A DNA stretch of 50,049 bases from an uncultured Clostridia bacterium (GTDB lineage: Bacteria; Bacillota; Clostridia; TANB77; CAG-508). The notes beneath the pieces are model-generated. The model was not told the DNA's origin and did no database searches. It saw only the letters and a list, made by a program, of their open reading frames with translations. Both the position numbers and the translations under genes were made by a program. Shown one piece after another: positions 17,801 through 27,106 of this stretch (the stretch's first letter is position 1; the number at the start of each line of letters is the position of its first letter). The stretch lies in NCBI GenBank assembly GCA_934149075.1, contig CAKPDR010000012.1, positions 1-50,049 on the forward strand, in the 5' to 3' direction.

Positions 17801-20800
17801 ATCTAATACTTGAGTTTGAATGTAATATCCTTCTTGTTCATATGTTGTATCTTTTTGCTTAAATCTTATTGTTCCATCTCCATTTTCTCCAAATTTTGAT
17901 TTTACTTCAATCTTTTCGTTAGCTATATTTCCTAATTCTTTTGTTGTTATTGTATCTAATGTTCCTGAACTTTCATTTCCCGCTTCGTCTGTTGCTGTTA
18001 TTTTTATACTATATGTAGTATTTTGTTTTAAACCTGTATATGTATAATTGTTAGTCTGACTTTCTCCTGTTTTAGTCCATGTAACACTATCATTAGGGTC
18101 TGAACTTTCTTTTACAAAATATGAAAATTTATTTATTGCAGACTCTTTATCTATTGCATTTGCACTAATAGAAATCTTATTTGTTGTTGATGTTTTGTTT
18201 TCTATTGTTACTGTTGGAGGCGTTTTGTCATTTGTACTTTTTATATATAATTGCATTCTTGAACCTAATATTAATCCTGAATTTACTGGCTCAATTCCTT
18301 TCCTTGACATCGGACTTGCTCCAGTTACAGATTTATCATATCCACCACCACGATATACTCTCTTATTATTTTCTGTTGCCTCCTGTGTCCATTCATTTGC
18401 ATTTGAACCTAAATCATATATATTATCAATTATGTCTGATGTATCCTGTGCTGAATTACTTAATTGATTTTTTTGTCTTCCTATTGTTGATGTTACTTTA
18501 TTTGATTCTGTTGTGCTTAAAATATAATTTAACATTGCGTCATATTGACTTCCCCATATCATACTTGACACTACACTTGTATTAGCATAATATGGATTTT
18601 TATTATATTTTTTATTATCTTGATATAAATATAAATTATACCAATTATATCCGGAAAGTATCGCATTGTTCGTCTTTGAACCCACTATTATATTATTACT
18701 TGAATCTTTCGTTTGTGTTGTTTCATATCTTCCCACATAGAATCCACCAAATAAATCTACTGATGATATCATACTATTATAACTATTTAAAATATATTCT
18801 CCCATTTCTTGTGTTGAACTAAATCCTAATATAGTATTATAATTTTCATTTTTAGCATCATTATTTGTTCCTATAGTTTTCTTCATATCCCAAGTATAAC
18901 CATCACTATTGTTACCTGTAATCAAACTTGGTTCTCTGTAAGAGCTTTTTCCAATTCCTGTATTATTAATATTTTTATAAGACACAACTCCATTAAACTC
19001 ATATATTAATCCTTCATAATAATTTGAATATCCTGTTTGTTTTATTGCCATTGGTTTATATGCATTTCCCTGAGCCATTGTTGCATTAGTTGGAATTCTA
19101 GTATTATTATCATATATTGCATTATTTACAGGTATCCATACAAATTCATTATTATTATTGTCTTTTAAAACAACTCCCCTTTCTTGAGTATTTTCACCTG
19201 TTGTACTTGATACTTTAAATCCTGACGGAACACTTATTGTATATCCTGCTGTTATATTCTCTAAAGTTGGATTCTCTCCATATCCATTTTCTCCTTCTAT
19301 TCTTGATTTTAATGTTGTACTATTATCTATATATGTCCTATTTCCTGCATATGTAGTATTTGTTTGTGCTTGTTCTAAAGTTATTGCAGTTACTGAATTT
19401 TGACTTGTTGTAGTTCTTCCACTTTTATCTACTGCTACTATTTTTATTTTATAAATTGTATTTTCTTCTAAATCTGTTATTGTCGCACTATCATTATAAT
19501 ATGTATTTGTTATTGCTAATTTATAATTACTATCAGCTAATGTTTTATAATAATATTGATATGAGATTGCTTCTGATACTTCTTTATCTATTTGTACTTT
19601 TATTGTATTTTTATTTACTTGTACTCCAAGAATATTGTATTGTTTTTTCTCTATTTTTGAGAGTTCTGTTTCTGTATAATCTTTTTTAGCAGAATTACTT
19701 ATTGTTAAAGATATATTTATACTTGTATTTACTCCATCAGTTAATCTTGAAGTAATTACATCTCCCTCTTTTAGCGCTCCAACATCTATTGATTTTTCTG
19801 TAGTCTTTGTCCAATTTGTGTCATCATTAATTTTATATTCCATATCATAGTCATCTGAATCGTTGTTCATTGTAATTCTTGCCTTTGAATTTCGCCAAAT
19901 CAAGTTACTAAATTGTATATCATTTGTATATAGAGAATTCGTAGTAATTGTTTCTTCTCCTACATTTCCTATTTTGTCTGTTGTTGTTACTTTTATATTA
20001 TAATTTTGACTTGCTTCTAAATCTGTAAACTGATATGTATTTGCTGTTATCTCTTCTGCCTTTAATTCATAATTACTCTCCCCGTCTTTTCTTATATAGT
20101 AACTATATTTTGCATTTTCTGGCATACCTGCACCAGCATCTTCTGCATTTACTTTTATTGCAATTGTATTTGCCTTTGATGAGTTTTGTTTTATATTTAC
20201 TTTAGGACCTTCTTTATCTTCTGCAATTATTTCATAATCTAAACCATAATTTATTCCATCAGTTAATGCAATATATATTCTATCTCCATTTGTTACTGAT
20301 ATCCTTTCTGTGTAATCTTTCCAATTGCTCTTATTTTCCCTATCTGATCCATATTTTATAGTATATTCCGTTTTGGTTTCTAGGCTTATTTGTGCTTTTG
20401 CATTATTAGTATCTGTTGTTGCCTCCCATTCTATATTCCTTATTATACCTTCTTCTGCAGATGTAACCATTAAAAGTTGCACTTGTTTTATTGAACTTCC
20501 TAAATTTCCTACCACATCTTCTCTTTCTACTTTTATATAATAGGTTACATTAGATTCCAAATTATCAAATTTGAATTCTCCAGTTTTATTATTTCCACTT
20601 TCATTTGCAAATTGGTCTAGTGATTTCGCAATATAATATTTGTATGGCTTATCATCTGCTAAACCACTTTCGTTATCTATAGCATTTGCTTTTATTTTTA
20701 TTGATTTTGTTGTTACTTCCGTTGTTTCTATACTAATAACTGGTTTTTTATTATCTGATATTACACATGTTGCATATTGACTATATTCCTCTCCATCATA

Positions 20801-22213
20801 AAGTCTTGCTACTATTCTATCCTTTAACTTTAAATCATTTATTATTTCTGTTCTATTTGTAACTTCTGTCCATCCTGTTTTATCATTTTCATCAATTGTA
20901 TCATTTTCACCTATTATTTTATATTGCATTGTATTTGAAGAATGATTCGTCATTTTTACACTTGCTTTATTTTCTCTCCATATTATATTTGAAAATGTAA
21001 TATTTCCTTTTTCCTCATCTTCTGTTATTTTTTTAGTTAAACCTATATTGAATTGGATTTTTCCTCCATGTGATGCCAGGCTAGTACAATCTACATCTTG
21101 TCCTTCTAGCCATATATACATCCTTAATCTACACACTTGTCCTTTGGGTATTTTAAATTCAGTTGCAGTTCCTGATGGTATTGGCTCTACTACACTTTCT
21201 TCTGTATTAACACTTAATAAATCATGTTTCTCAACATTATCAGTATCTGTTTGCAGAGTTATTTGTTTTCCTATATCAGTTATTGTTGTACCATCCCAAT
21301 TATATATATTCTCAAATACCTTTCCTACTGATGATGCTTTTAACGCATATGTTGGTACTCTTTGATTTTTTGTAAATTTATTTGTTGTTCCTATGCCATA
21401 TGCTAATTTATCATTTGCAGACCATGTTATTTTGTTATTATTTGTTACGATATAATCAACATGTGAATTTGCATTTGGTTCCCAAATAGTTACATCTTCT
21501 ATTTTTGATTTTTCTCCTGTTGTTGCTGCCAAAATTGATTCTTGAGTTGTTTCTCCTTTTCCAACAGTAACACTTCCTACTGATGTATCTGATGTGTATA
21601 ACGCAAATGCCACTCTTGGCGTATTTTCTAGTCCTACATTACTATTTCCTGATGCTGGTATTGTTACATTTGAGTCTATATCTAGTTGCAATATATCATC
21701 TCCTGTAGTTTCTACTGATGAATTTTCTAAAAACATATCAATTGCATAATATCCAGGATAAATATCTGGGTCTGTTACTGCTGTTGTTTCTTGTAAATTC
21801 CCATCATTATTAGTTTTGTTTACTGCTGTCGCCTTTACATTTTCTAATTTAATTTGGTTCAAATTTGTTCCTCTATAAAATTTTATTTCATTTCCTATTC
21901 CTATTTCTTCTGAACCAAGTGTTGATACAGGTAACAATTCTGTTGGTATTATATTATGGTCACCATTCCCAGTCACAGTTCCATATATGTTTTTTAAATC
22001 AGTCTGATCTGTATATTGAGAAAAATCAATACTACTAGACCAATTTTTAGCATCTAAAGATATTCGTAATCCTTCCACTACTTTTACAATACCTTCTAAA
22101 TTGCCTATTGTTACATTTTTTTGAGTTGTAAACCACGCATATGTTGTCATTATTAGCAATATTGATGTAAATCCAACTAGAAATACAAGTTTTTTTATTT
22201 GCTTTTTCTTCAT
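14807..22213 (-). CDS. Giant secreted DGR target protein with three lectin-fold modules
   Basis: A 2468-residue surface protein. Residues 1-30 are a signal or anchor ending TTYAWFTT, followed by a TasA/camelysin-like domain (to about 390), several Fn3-like beta repeats, and three formylglycine-enzyme/C-type-lectin-like modules (roughly 955-1320, 1520-1890 and 2105 to the end). Each module shows EFVWIPV or YVWIPV, a REPSL motif, GFYVGRYET, MIWGSQ-type DAMLN and VREWTQEA-type motifs; the first two end GSRMQLYI and GTRMALYI. The last carries the DGR variable repeat. As sequenced, one extra base in VR shifts the final ~30 codons; removing it gives an end GSRLALYLK with a stop at 14836-14838. AAAGAGGAGG precedes the ATG. 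Likely a diversified ligand-binding protein. Confidence 0.9.
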   Translation of the reverse strand: MKKKQIKKLVFLVGFTSILLIMTTYAWFTTQKNVTIGNLEGIVKVVEGLRISLDAKNWSSSIDFSQYTDQTDLKNIYGTVTGNGDHNIIPTELLPVSTLGSEEIGIGNEIKFYRGTNLNQIKLENVKATAVNKTNNDGNLQETTAVTDPDIYPGYYAIDMFLENSSVETTGDDILQLDIDSNVTIPASGNSNVGLENTPRVAFALYTSDTSVGSVTVGKGETTQESILAATTGEKSKIEDVTIWEPNANSHVDYIVTNNNKITWSANDKLAYGIGTTNKFTKNQRVPTYALKASSVGKVFENIYNWDGTTITDIGKQITLQTDTDNVEKHDLLSVNTEESVVEPIPSGTATEFKIPKGQVCRLRMYIWLEGQDVDCTSLASHGGKIQFNIGLTKKITEDEEKGNITFSNIIWRENKASVKMTNHSSNTMQYKIIGENDTIDENDKTGWTEVTNRTEIINDLKLKDRIVARLYDGEEYSQYATCVISDNKKPVISIETTEVTTKSIKIKANAIDNESGLADDKPYKYYIAKSLDQFANESGNNKTGEFKFDNLESNVTYYIKVEREDVVGNLGSSIKQVQLLMVTSAEEGIIRNIEWEATTDTNNAKAQISLETKTEYTIKYGSDRENKSNWKDYTERISVTNGDRIYIALTDGINYGLDYEIIAEDKEGPKVNIKQNSSKANTIAIKVNAEDAGAGMPENAKYSYYIRKDGESNYELKAEEITANTYQFTDLEASQNYNIKVTTTDKIGNVGEETITTNSLYTNDIQFSNLIWRNSKARITMNNDSDDYDMEYKINDDTNWTKTTEKSIDVGALKEGDVITSRLTDGVNTSINISLTISNSAKKDYTETELSKIEKKQYNILGVQVNKNTIKVQIDKEVSEAISYQYYYKTLADSNYKLAITNTYYNDSATITDLEENTIYKIKIVAVDKSGRTTTSQNSVTAITLEQAQTNTTYAGNRTYIDNSTTLKSRIEGENGYGENPTLENITAGYTISVPSGFKVSSTTGENTQERGVVLKDNNNNEFVWIPVNNAIYDNNTRIPTNATMAQGNAYKPMAIKQTGYSNYYEGLIYEFNGVVSYKNINNTGIGKSSYREPSLITGNNSDGYTWDMKKTIGTNNDAKNENYNTILGFSSTQEMGEYILNSYNSMISSVDLFGGFYVGRYETTQTKDSSNNIIVGSKTNNAILSGYNWYNLYLYQDNKKYNKNPYYANTSVVSSMIWGSQYDAMLNYILSTTESNKVTSTIGRQKNQLSNSAQDTSDIIDNIYDLGSNANEWTQEATENNKRVYRGGGYDKSVTGASPMSRKGIEPVNSGLILGSRMQLYIKSTNDKTPPTVTIENKTSTTNKISISANAIDKESAINKFSYFVKESSDPNDSVTWTKTGESQTNNYTYTGLKQNTTYSIKITATDEAGNESSGTLDTITTKELGNIANEKIEVKSKFGENGDGTIRFKQKDTTYEQEGYYIQTQVLDKQASANDFVEANWKTGDTVTGLSDNKYIYVTLFDGVNRTPDKLEVKVTGLDEFVYYTDKNGNSSQNTTVTYVDSDGNTATIPAGFKVSTGETSSKVNDGLVVRDPSDNEFVWIPVPVVIETNKSTSSSEKAMSRVQTGNTKYYEGILYNFTSTGSSKQRNSTAIGTTANREPSLITYGKYTWNIEEGTASSEAFDTQSYYNSFSFGANVFKTYTEYGQYMNEEYTNMTNSVNKYKGFYVGRYETSTIGNDFSLNAVTQVKKGTQPLYDRNWYMLYYYQDSNFNNKNPYSSIASVTSSMIWGSQWDAMLNWIQNSKDEESINVITGLVGNRSGSKEITGKYTDDLSKNIFDLSANVREWTQEANGEIFRNLRGGSYLKTTDKYGKFTSLDRAAVQAHLTYISSNPSNSGYDGTINANGTRMALYINNTNDNTAPIIDENATTVEKGNNNIKIKIQAQDSESGIKNYKYTISTKDYSASDFSEQYIISTVESKGWSCVFERLAQNTPYYIKVEVSNGVGLTSTYYSGQVVTEILNLTENPASLDKVYGKSTEGVAYLKLAQEYLNSKYKIQYQILTGSDLPTDNNWKDATDVKGLSGYVIKELKTGDIIYTRITDTTNNSQYFKTATISELETYSEKVKNANYVYTDQEGNTAKIPVGFKYGTSSLNNTISNGLVVEDEAGNQYVWIPVKNAIYDGKTTIATSNNSSTYKPLARVQQGYSSDNYEGMLYSYSGTKSYIMDNSTDYRLGKSGYREPSLVTDSTINNSWQYTSGTSYDAINYKILSNLKNATINSPTALGQYMNSKFTEMVKSVDTNKGFYVGRYETSSWNAGQSANAENTGTIVKTVANATPMASTNWYNMYLKSDSNYESNPYYNNSSVTSCMIWGCQYDAMLNYVLQGTDKSKVTTVTGNHSETRALTGQYPTDIMNNIFDLSSNVREWTQEAYSFAFRAGRGGLYGATDRSTASVRLLLRSYVYLYVLRFTSCTLFEVALATNCDTT
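14850..14982 (-). repeat. DGR variable repeat (VR) in the target gene
   Basis: The 3' end of the target gene, copied from TR at 12780-12911. It differs at 24 positions by my count, each opposite a TR adenine, so AAT/AAC codons became Tyr, Phe, Gly, Ser, Leu and Val codons. Identity resumes at both ends, including GGTTCACGTCTTGCACT at the 3' side, the likely initiation-of-homing region. One extra base (GGC for GC on the minus strand, + strand 14903-14904) is the only indel and changes the frame of the downstream codons. Confidence 0.95.
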
Positions 22214-22228
22214 TTGATTTCCTCCTCT

Positions 22229-22408
<180 letters not shown>

Positions 22409-22600
22409 TTTTTCCTCCATCATTATTTCATACTCTACTTGACTATAGCATATTTATTTATTTTTGTACATATCTTTTTATAAAATTTTCCATTTTTTTG
22501 TCTTTTGATGTCATTATACTATACGAAGCTAAAATAAAACATATGCTATTTGTACTATATTTATTTAACTTTTTTCCACAAACTCAGGTCTCTATCTAGT

Positions 22601-23122
22601 TCAATCTAACGGATTTCTAAACAACCCTATATGTGGTGCATTATAAGTAAATGCAACAAAGCATGTAAATAAAACAATTAAAATAAAAATCGTCAAGCCA
22701 TCTTTACACTCACTAATATGGTTTGTTAATTTATATGCTGTATATTCTCCCAGAAAAACTCCAACAAAAAAACTACCTATATCTAAAATTGCAAAATTTG
22801 TTCCAATAACTCCTGTGTATGTATAAAAAAATATAACCACAAATACTAATGCTACTAAAATACCTATAGTTTTCGCACATAAGAAATTTTTATATTCTTC
22901 TTTAGGTTTTAAATAAAAATATCCTATAATTGTAGTAATTAACATTGGAAAAAATAATAACTTTAAATGTTCCCATGAGCTTTCATTGATAGCTGAAAAT
23001 GCACCAACTATTGCATTTTGATTTGACCAATCATATGTAAAATGTAAAATTGTTCCCAAAATCCATGTAAATATTACACTGAATATTTGAAATCTTAGTA
23101 ACTTATTTTTAGAAAACTGCAT
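22601..23122 (-). CDS. DUF6512-like integral membrane protein
   Basis: A 173-aa membrane protein with five hydrophobic segments. The conserved-looking motif AINESSWEHLKLLFFP after the first helix, with a charged ExxWEHxK core, is typical of a clostridial membrane family (DUF6512-like) of unknown function. The start is set by the family-like basic N-terminus MQFSKNKLLR, and AAGGAGG lies upstream. Divergently transcribed from the deacetylase gene across a 127-bp gap; gap 22424-22600 above the leader ORF probably holds the promoter of the DGR target. Confidence 0.7.
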   Translation of the reverse strand: MQFSKNKLLRFQIFSVIFTWILGTILHFTYDWSNQNAIVGAFSAINESSWEHLKLLFFPMLITTIIGYFYLKPKEEYKNFLCAKTIGILVALVFVVIFFYTYTGVIGTNFAILDIGSFFVGVFLGEYTAYKLTNHISECKDGLTIFILIVLFTCFVAFTYNAPHIGLFRNPLD

Positions 23123-23249
23123 ATAAAATACCTCCTTGTATTTATATATTCATGTTTCGTGTTTCTAATACATTATAAATATTGTGTTTATTTTTTATAA
23201 AAAGAATATTTATTCTTTTGCTTAATATATTTTAATAAATGGTGATTTT

Positions 23250-24041
23250 ATGAAATTATTTATTATAAAAAAAAGAAATTTATTGATTATTAATTTATTA
23301 ATTTTAATTGTAATTGCATTTTTTACATGTTTTTCAGTGAACTTCATTCCTACCTCTGCTATTGAACTAACTTGTGATGCAATTATTTCTGATGATTTCA
23401 AAAATAAAGTTCAAGCACTTGCAAAAGGAGATGAAAAAATTGCATATTTAACTTTTGATGATGGACCAAATCCTTCAATTACTCCTAAGGTTTTAGATAT
23501 CTTGCAAAAGGAAAATGTAAAAGCAACTTTTTTTGTTATTGGAAAAAATGTAGATACTTATCCAGATATTGTAAAAAGAGCTTATGATGAGGGGCATTAC
23601 ATTGCAAATCACGGATATGACCACAATAATAATCATTTATACAAAAATAATGACAGTTTTATTAATGAAGTAAAAAATACTGATATAGCCATTGGTAAAG
23701 CTATTGGTGTTGATAATTATTGTGCTCATGTATTCCGCTTTCCTAATGGTTTTATGTCACCAAATAATAAGTCAAAAAAGAAAGAAGCCGCTTCTCTTCT
23801 TTCTCAAATGAATTATACTTATATTGATTGGAATTGTCTGAATAACGATTCTGTAAAAAAATATAATAGTTCCCAGCTTTTAAATAACCTAAAAAAATCT
23901 TCTAAAAACAAAAATACTTTAGTTGTTTTAATGCATGATACAAAAGATGTTAGCAATAGTTCTTTGGTTTTAGAAGATTCTATTAAATATTTAAAATCAC
24001 AAGGATACACTTTTCAAAATTTCTATGATTTAATTGGGTAA
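23250..24041 (+). CDS. Polysaccharide deacetylase (NodB domain)
   Basis: Secreted or membrane-anchored carbohydrate esterase family 4 enzyme acting on peptidoglycan or another surface polysaccharide. An N-terminal membrane segment (about 12-34) precedes the NodB domain: TFDDGP (68-73) with the catalytic base and metal Asp, HGYDH (121-125) supplying the metal histidines, RFPNG near 160, and the C-terminal LMHD motif. At 263 aa it resembles PdaA-type spore or vegetative deacetylases. It is the only gene on its strand here. Confidence 0.9.
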   Translation: MKLFIIKKRNLLIINLLILIVIAFFTCFSVNFIPTSAIELTCDAIISDDFKNKVQALAKGDEKIAYLTFDDGPNPSITPKVLDILQKENVKATFFVIGKNVDTYPDIVKRAYDEGHYIANHGYDHNNNHLYKNNDSFINEVKNTDIAIGKAIGVDNYCAHVFRFPNGFMSPNNKSKKKEAASLLSQMNYTYIDWNCLNNDSVKKYNSSQLLNNLKKSSKNKNTLVVLMHDTKDVSNSSLVLEDSIKYLKSQGYTFQNFYDLIG

Positions 24042-24060
24042 ATTGTATTTAGTTACACAT

Positions 24061-24504
24061 TTACCCTTTTATATAATTTTTATATTTTTCCATATTGTTT
24101 CTAATCATTGTTGCACTAATAGGATATTTTATTCTTTCTTTATCAACAATAACATTTTTTATCCCCAAATATTCAGCAACATATTTTCCATATTCTTCAC
24201 TACTATAAAAATAATTTACTGGAATGTCTTTTACAACCTTTGATAAATATTCCATCTGGATTTTTACACTTTGTTCATCTAATCCATATTGTTTAGGACT
24301 ATTAAATGCTTTAATTATTTTTACATTTGGAAATTTTTTTGTTATCCATTTAGTTTTGGTTTCTATGTCTATATCAAATTGTGGTGTGTCATATACTACC
24401 ACGTAAAATTCATCCATATCTTTTAATGCCGTTTCTATCAAATATTCATGTCCTTTATGAAAAGGTGCAAATTTTCCTATTGTGAATCCTATTTTTTTAT
24501 TCAT
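24061..24504 (-). CDS. NadR/NMNAT-like nucleotidyltransferase
   Basis: A 147-aa adenylyltransferase-type Rossmann protein. The nucleotide-binding motif GKFAPFHKGH (10-19) and the C-terminal ISATMIR (129-135) are the two signatures of the cytidylyltransferase superfamily, closest in pattern to the NMN adenylyltransferase domain of NadR. The kinase domain of NadR is absent. It overlaps the upstream YihY gene by 8 bp. The substrate is not certain. Confidence 0.8.
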   Translation of the reverse strand: MNKKIGFTIGKFAPFHKGHEYLIETALKDMDEFYVVVYDTPQFDIDIETKTKWITKKFPNVKIIKAFNSPKQYGLDEQSVKIQMEYLSKVVKDIPVNYFYSSEEYGKYVAEYLGIKNVIVDKERIKYPISATMIRNNMEKYKNYIKG

Positions 24505-25339
24505 TTTCGTCTCCTTTTACTTTTTGTGTTATAAATTTATTTATCTCTGCTCCTAAAAATATTGCATAAAAACAAGTGTATGTCCACATCATAAGTAACA
24601 TTAATGCAGTTAAACTTCCATAAGTTATTGAAAATCCTTTGAATATATCTAAATATTTAGAAAACACAAAAGATATAACAATAAGTGCAATTGAACTAAA
24701 TATCGCACCTGGCACTTGACTTCTGAAAGTTATTTTATGGCCCGGCATAAATTTATATAAAAATAAAAATACTATAAATACTATAAATGCATATATCATT
24801 TGTGTTAAAAGTTGAGATAAAAAAGTATAATTTTTCAAAAGTCCAAAATCATTCTGTATTGTTGAAATTATAGGTGTTCCAAACACCAATATAACTGCTC
24901 CAACAGCTAATAATACGACAAATATCATAGTTTTTAAAATTGATGTTAGCTTTAAATATATCATAGACTTTTCTTTATGATCACTATAATTATATATCGA
25001 ATGTAGTCCTTTTACTAAAGCAAACAATCCCTTATCTGCTGATATTAGCGTAAATATTAACGAAATAGAAACTGTTCCAACAGATTTTGAATACACTTCT
25101 CTAATTATTCCTAATACCATTTCACTCATGCTTGATGGTATAATTGATGACATTATATCTAGCAATTGCTGTTGTTCTATGTTTGTATATTGAATCAATG
25201 TAAGTAATAAAATAACAAATGGTATAAATGATAATATTACGTAATATGCACATTGAGCAGAAATTTCACTTATATGATCTTCTTTTAAATTGCTTAATAT
25301 TTTTTGTACTGTGGTTATTTTACTCTTTAAATTACTCAT
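24497..25339 (-). CDS. YihY/BrkB-family membrane protein
   Basis: A 280-aa polytopic membrane protein with six hydrophobic segments. The first segment with the family's AQCAYYVILSFIPFVILLL pattern (about 24-43) and the late WTYTCFYAIFLGAEIN motif are typical of the YihY/BrkB (formerly RNase BN) family. The biochemical role is unknown; the family is often suggested to transport or stabilise at the membrane. It overlaps the nucleotidyltransferase downstream and lies 25 bp below the dGTPase gene. Confidence 0.9.
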   Translation of the reverse strand: MSNLKSKITTVQKILSNLKEDHISEISAQCAYYVILSFIPFVILLLTLIQYTNIEQQQLLDIMSSIIPSSMSEMVLGIIREVYSKSVGTVSISLIFTLISADKGLFALVKGLHSIYNYSDHKEKSMIYLKLTSILKTMIFVVLLAVGAVILVFGTPIISTIQNDFGLLKNYTFLSQLLTQMIYAFIVFIVFLFLYKFMPGHKITFRSQVPGAIFSSIALIVISFVFSKYLDIFKGFSITYGSLTALMLLMMWTYTCFYAIFLGAEINKFITQKVKGDENE

Positions 25340-25364
25340 TAATAACTCCTTTTTTATGCTATAT

Positions 25365-26558
25365 TTAAAAACCTATAATTTTGTTATATGTATCAATTGC
25401 AAAATTATCAGTCATGCCAGAAATATAATAAATAATAGCTTTATAATAATCTCTTTTATTATTTATATCAAAAACAACATCGTTTTTGCATGAATCTTTT
25501 CTTTTATTAGTCCAATAACTTTCTAACCATCTTTGAAAATCGCAAACAACTTCCGGATAAATCTTTTTAACATTTTCCATATTATTTAAAGTATTTTCGC
25601 CAACATAAATATTCTTTAATGTTGCATAAATTTCATTTATCACAATATTAAAATATCTATTTGAAGGCTTTATTTTATCACAAAAATAGATATGCTTATA
25701 ATTAAAATCTTTTATTTCTTTTATTAAATTAAATGTTTCATCTGAAAAACATAATCCATTTTCTACTGAAGAGTTTTGGCATAAGTCTTTTATTAAGTGA
25801 TGTATTATTACTGTATTATTTATAACTTCTTTTGATTGCAAAATTTTATACAATTCTTCTAACTTCTCGTCTAAAATGCCTAATGTTATTGCATCTTCAA
25901 TATCTCTTCCTAAATATGATATTTTATCTGCTACTTTTACAACACATCCTTCCCAAGTGTATGGAGAATATTGATTTGGAAGTTTATATTCCTCCAAATC
26001 AATACATTCTTCTCTTGGTTTTAGACCATTTTCATCTACTTCTCCACAGTGTGATATTATGCCATCTCTAACAGCATATGTCAAATTAAGGTTTTGCATA
26101 TTTTTATTAGTGTCTTCAAGTAATTCTATTTTATCCACATATTCTAACCCATTTCTTTCATGCCAAAATGACTCACCAATATCCCTTTTAGATATTTCAG
26201 ACAATATCCTTTCTCCCGCATGTCCAAATGGACTATGCCCTATATCATGACCAGTTGCAATTGCTTTTGTTAGCTCAGTATTTAATCCTAAATATTTAGC
26301 TATTGTATAGCTTACTGATTCCACATGCATTACATGCTCAATTCTTGTACAAATATGATCATTTTCTGGTGAGAAAAACACCTGAGTTTTATGTTTTAAT
26401 CTTCTATATGCATTACAGTGTAATAACCTTGTGTAATCTCTTTCAAATTCTGACCTCACATCATCTTCTCTTTTATATATCTCTTTTTCTCTTTTTATTA
26501 TCTTTTCCCATTTAGGATTATTTTCATTTGCAGAATAATCTTTTAATTTATTTTCCAT
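25365..26558 (-). CDS. Deoxyguanosinetriphosphate triphosphohydrolase-like protein
   Basis: HD-domain dNTPase that removes triphosphate from dGTP or related dNTPs. The HD ligands are visible: RIEH with His75, GHDIGHSPFGHAG with His104-Asp105, and a later Asp in KVADKISYLGRDIEDA. The N-terminal RDYTRLLHCNAYRRLKHKTQVF is typical of the bacterial dGTPase family. At 397 aa it is a normal length for the clostridial type. Only 2 bp separate it from the gene upstream at 26561. Confidence 0.9.
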   Translation of the reverse strand: MENKLKDYSANENNPKWEKIIKREKEIYKREDDVRSEFERDYTRLLHCNAYRRLKHKTQVFFSPENDHICTRIEHVMHVESVSYTIAKYLGLNTELTKAIATGHDIGHSPFGHAGERILSEISKRDIGESFWHERNGLEYVDKIELLEDTNKNMQNLNLTYAVRDGIISHCGEVDENGLKPREECIDLEEYKLPNQYSPYTWEGCVVKVADKISYLGRDIEDAITLGILDEKLEELYKILQSKEVINNTVIIHHLIKDLCQNSSVENGLCFSDETFNLIKEIKDFNYKHIYFCDKIKPSNRYFNIVINEIYATLKNIYVGENTLNNMENVKKIYPEVVCDFQRWLESYWTNKRKDSCKNDVVFDINNKRDYYKAIIYYISGMTDNFAIDTYNKIIGF

Positions 26559-26560
26559 CT

Positions 26561-27097
26561 TTAGTTTCCTTTCATATTATCTCTTAATAAGCCACTATAT
26601 ACTTCTTTTAGTCCTTTCATATATTTAAAATCTTCTGGCTTCACTACCTCTGGTAGTCCTGTTTCCACACCAGCATGTTCTATAACATATTTAACAAATT
26701 CTGCACAATAAAATGAATATTTTTCTTGCATTCTTATATGAAATCCAGCTGCAAAAAGTCCTAATATGTTAAATTTATATTTTTCTTTATTTGCTTGAAT
26801 TTTCATTATAATATTTTTAACTTTTTCATATTGCTCATCAGATACTCTTAATACATAAATTTTTGCTACAGTTTTATAAAACCTTTTAAAGGTTCCTTTA
26901 TTTATGTACTCATGAACAAATCCACCCCAAAAAGCATTATATGGATTTAGCCTTCCAAAACTATACATATTATTGAGCTGTATATCTAATGAAATTGAGC
27001 AATGTGAAAATTCATCTTTTGTATGACATTTTATTATCCTTGATAATAATGTTCCTGTATGTGTTAGCACAACATATATTTCTTTCATTTTGTCCAT
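26561..27097 (-). CDS. Possible permuted NlpC/P60-like (YycO/YiiX-type) hydrolase
   Basis: A 178-aa protein with a likely His in FSHCSISLD (about 32) and a Cys in FYCAEFVKYVI (about 130), the order and spacing expected in permuted papain-like amidases (NlpC/P60 superfamily). There is no signal peptide. It lies between the class B PBP and the dGTPase with almost no spacing, so it is probably co-transcribed and may act on cell-wall or lipid amide bonds. The start may be at 27088, where AAGGATGG is better spaced. The assignment is by motif only. Confidence 0.55.
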   Translation of the reverse strand: MDKMKEIYVVLTHTGTLLSRIIKCHTKDEFSHCSISLDIQLNNMYSFGRLNPYNAFWGGFVHEYINKGTFKRFYKTVAKIYVLRVSDEQYEKVKNIIMKIQANKEKYKFNILGLFAAGFHIRMQEKYSFYCAEFVKYVIEHAGVETGLPEVVKPEDFKYMKGLKEVYSGLLRDNMKGN

Positions 27098-27106
27098 CCT
27101 TATAAT

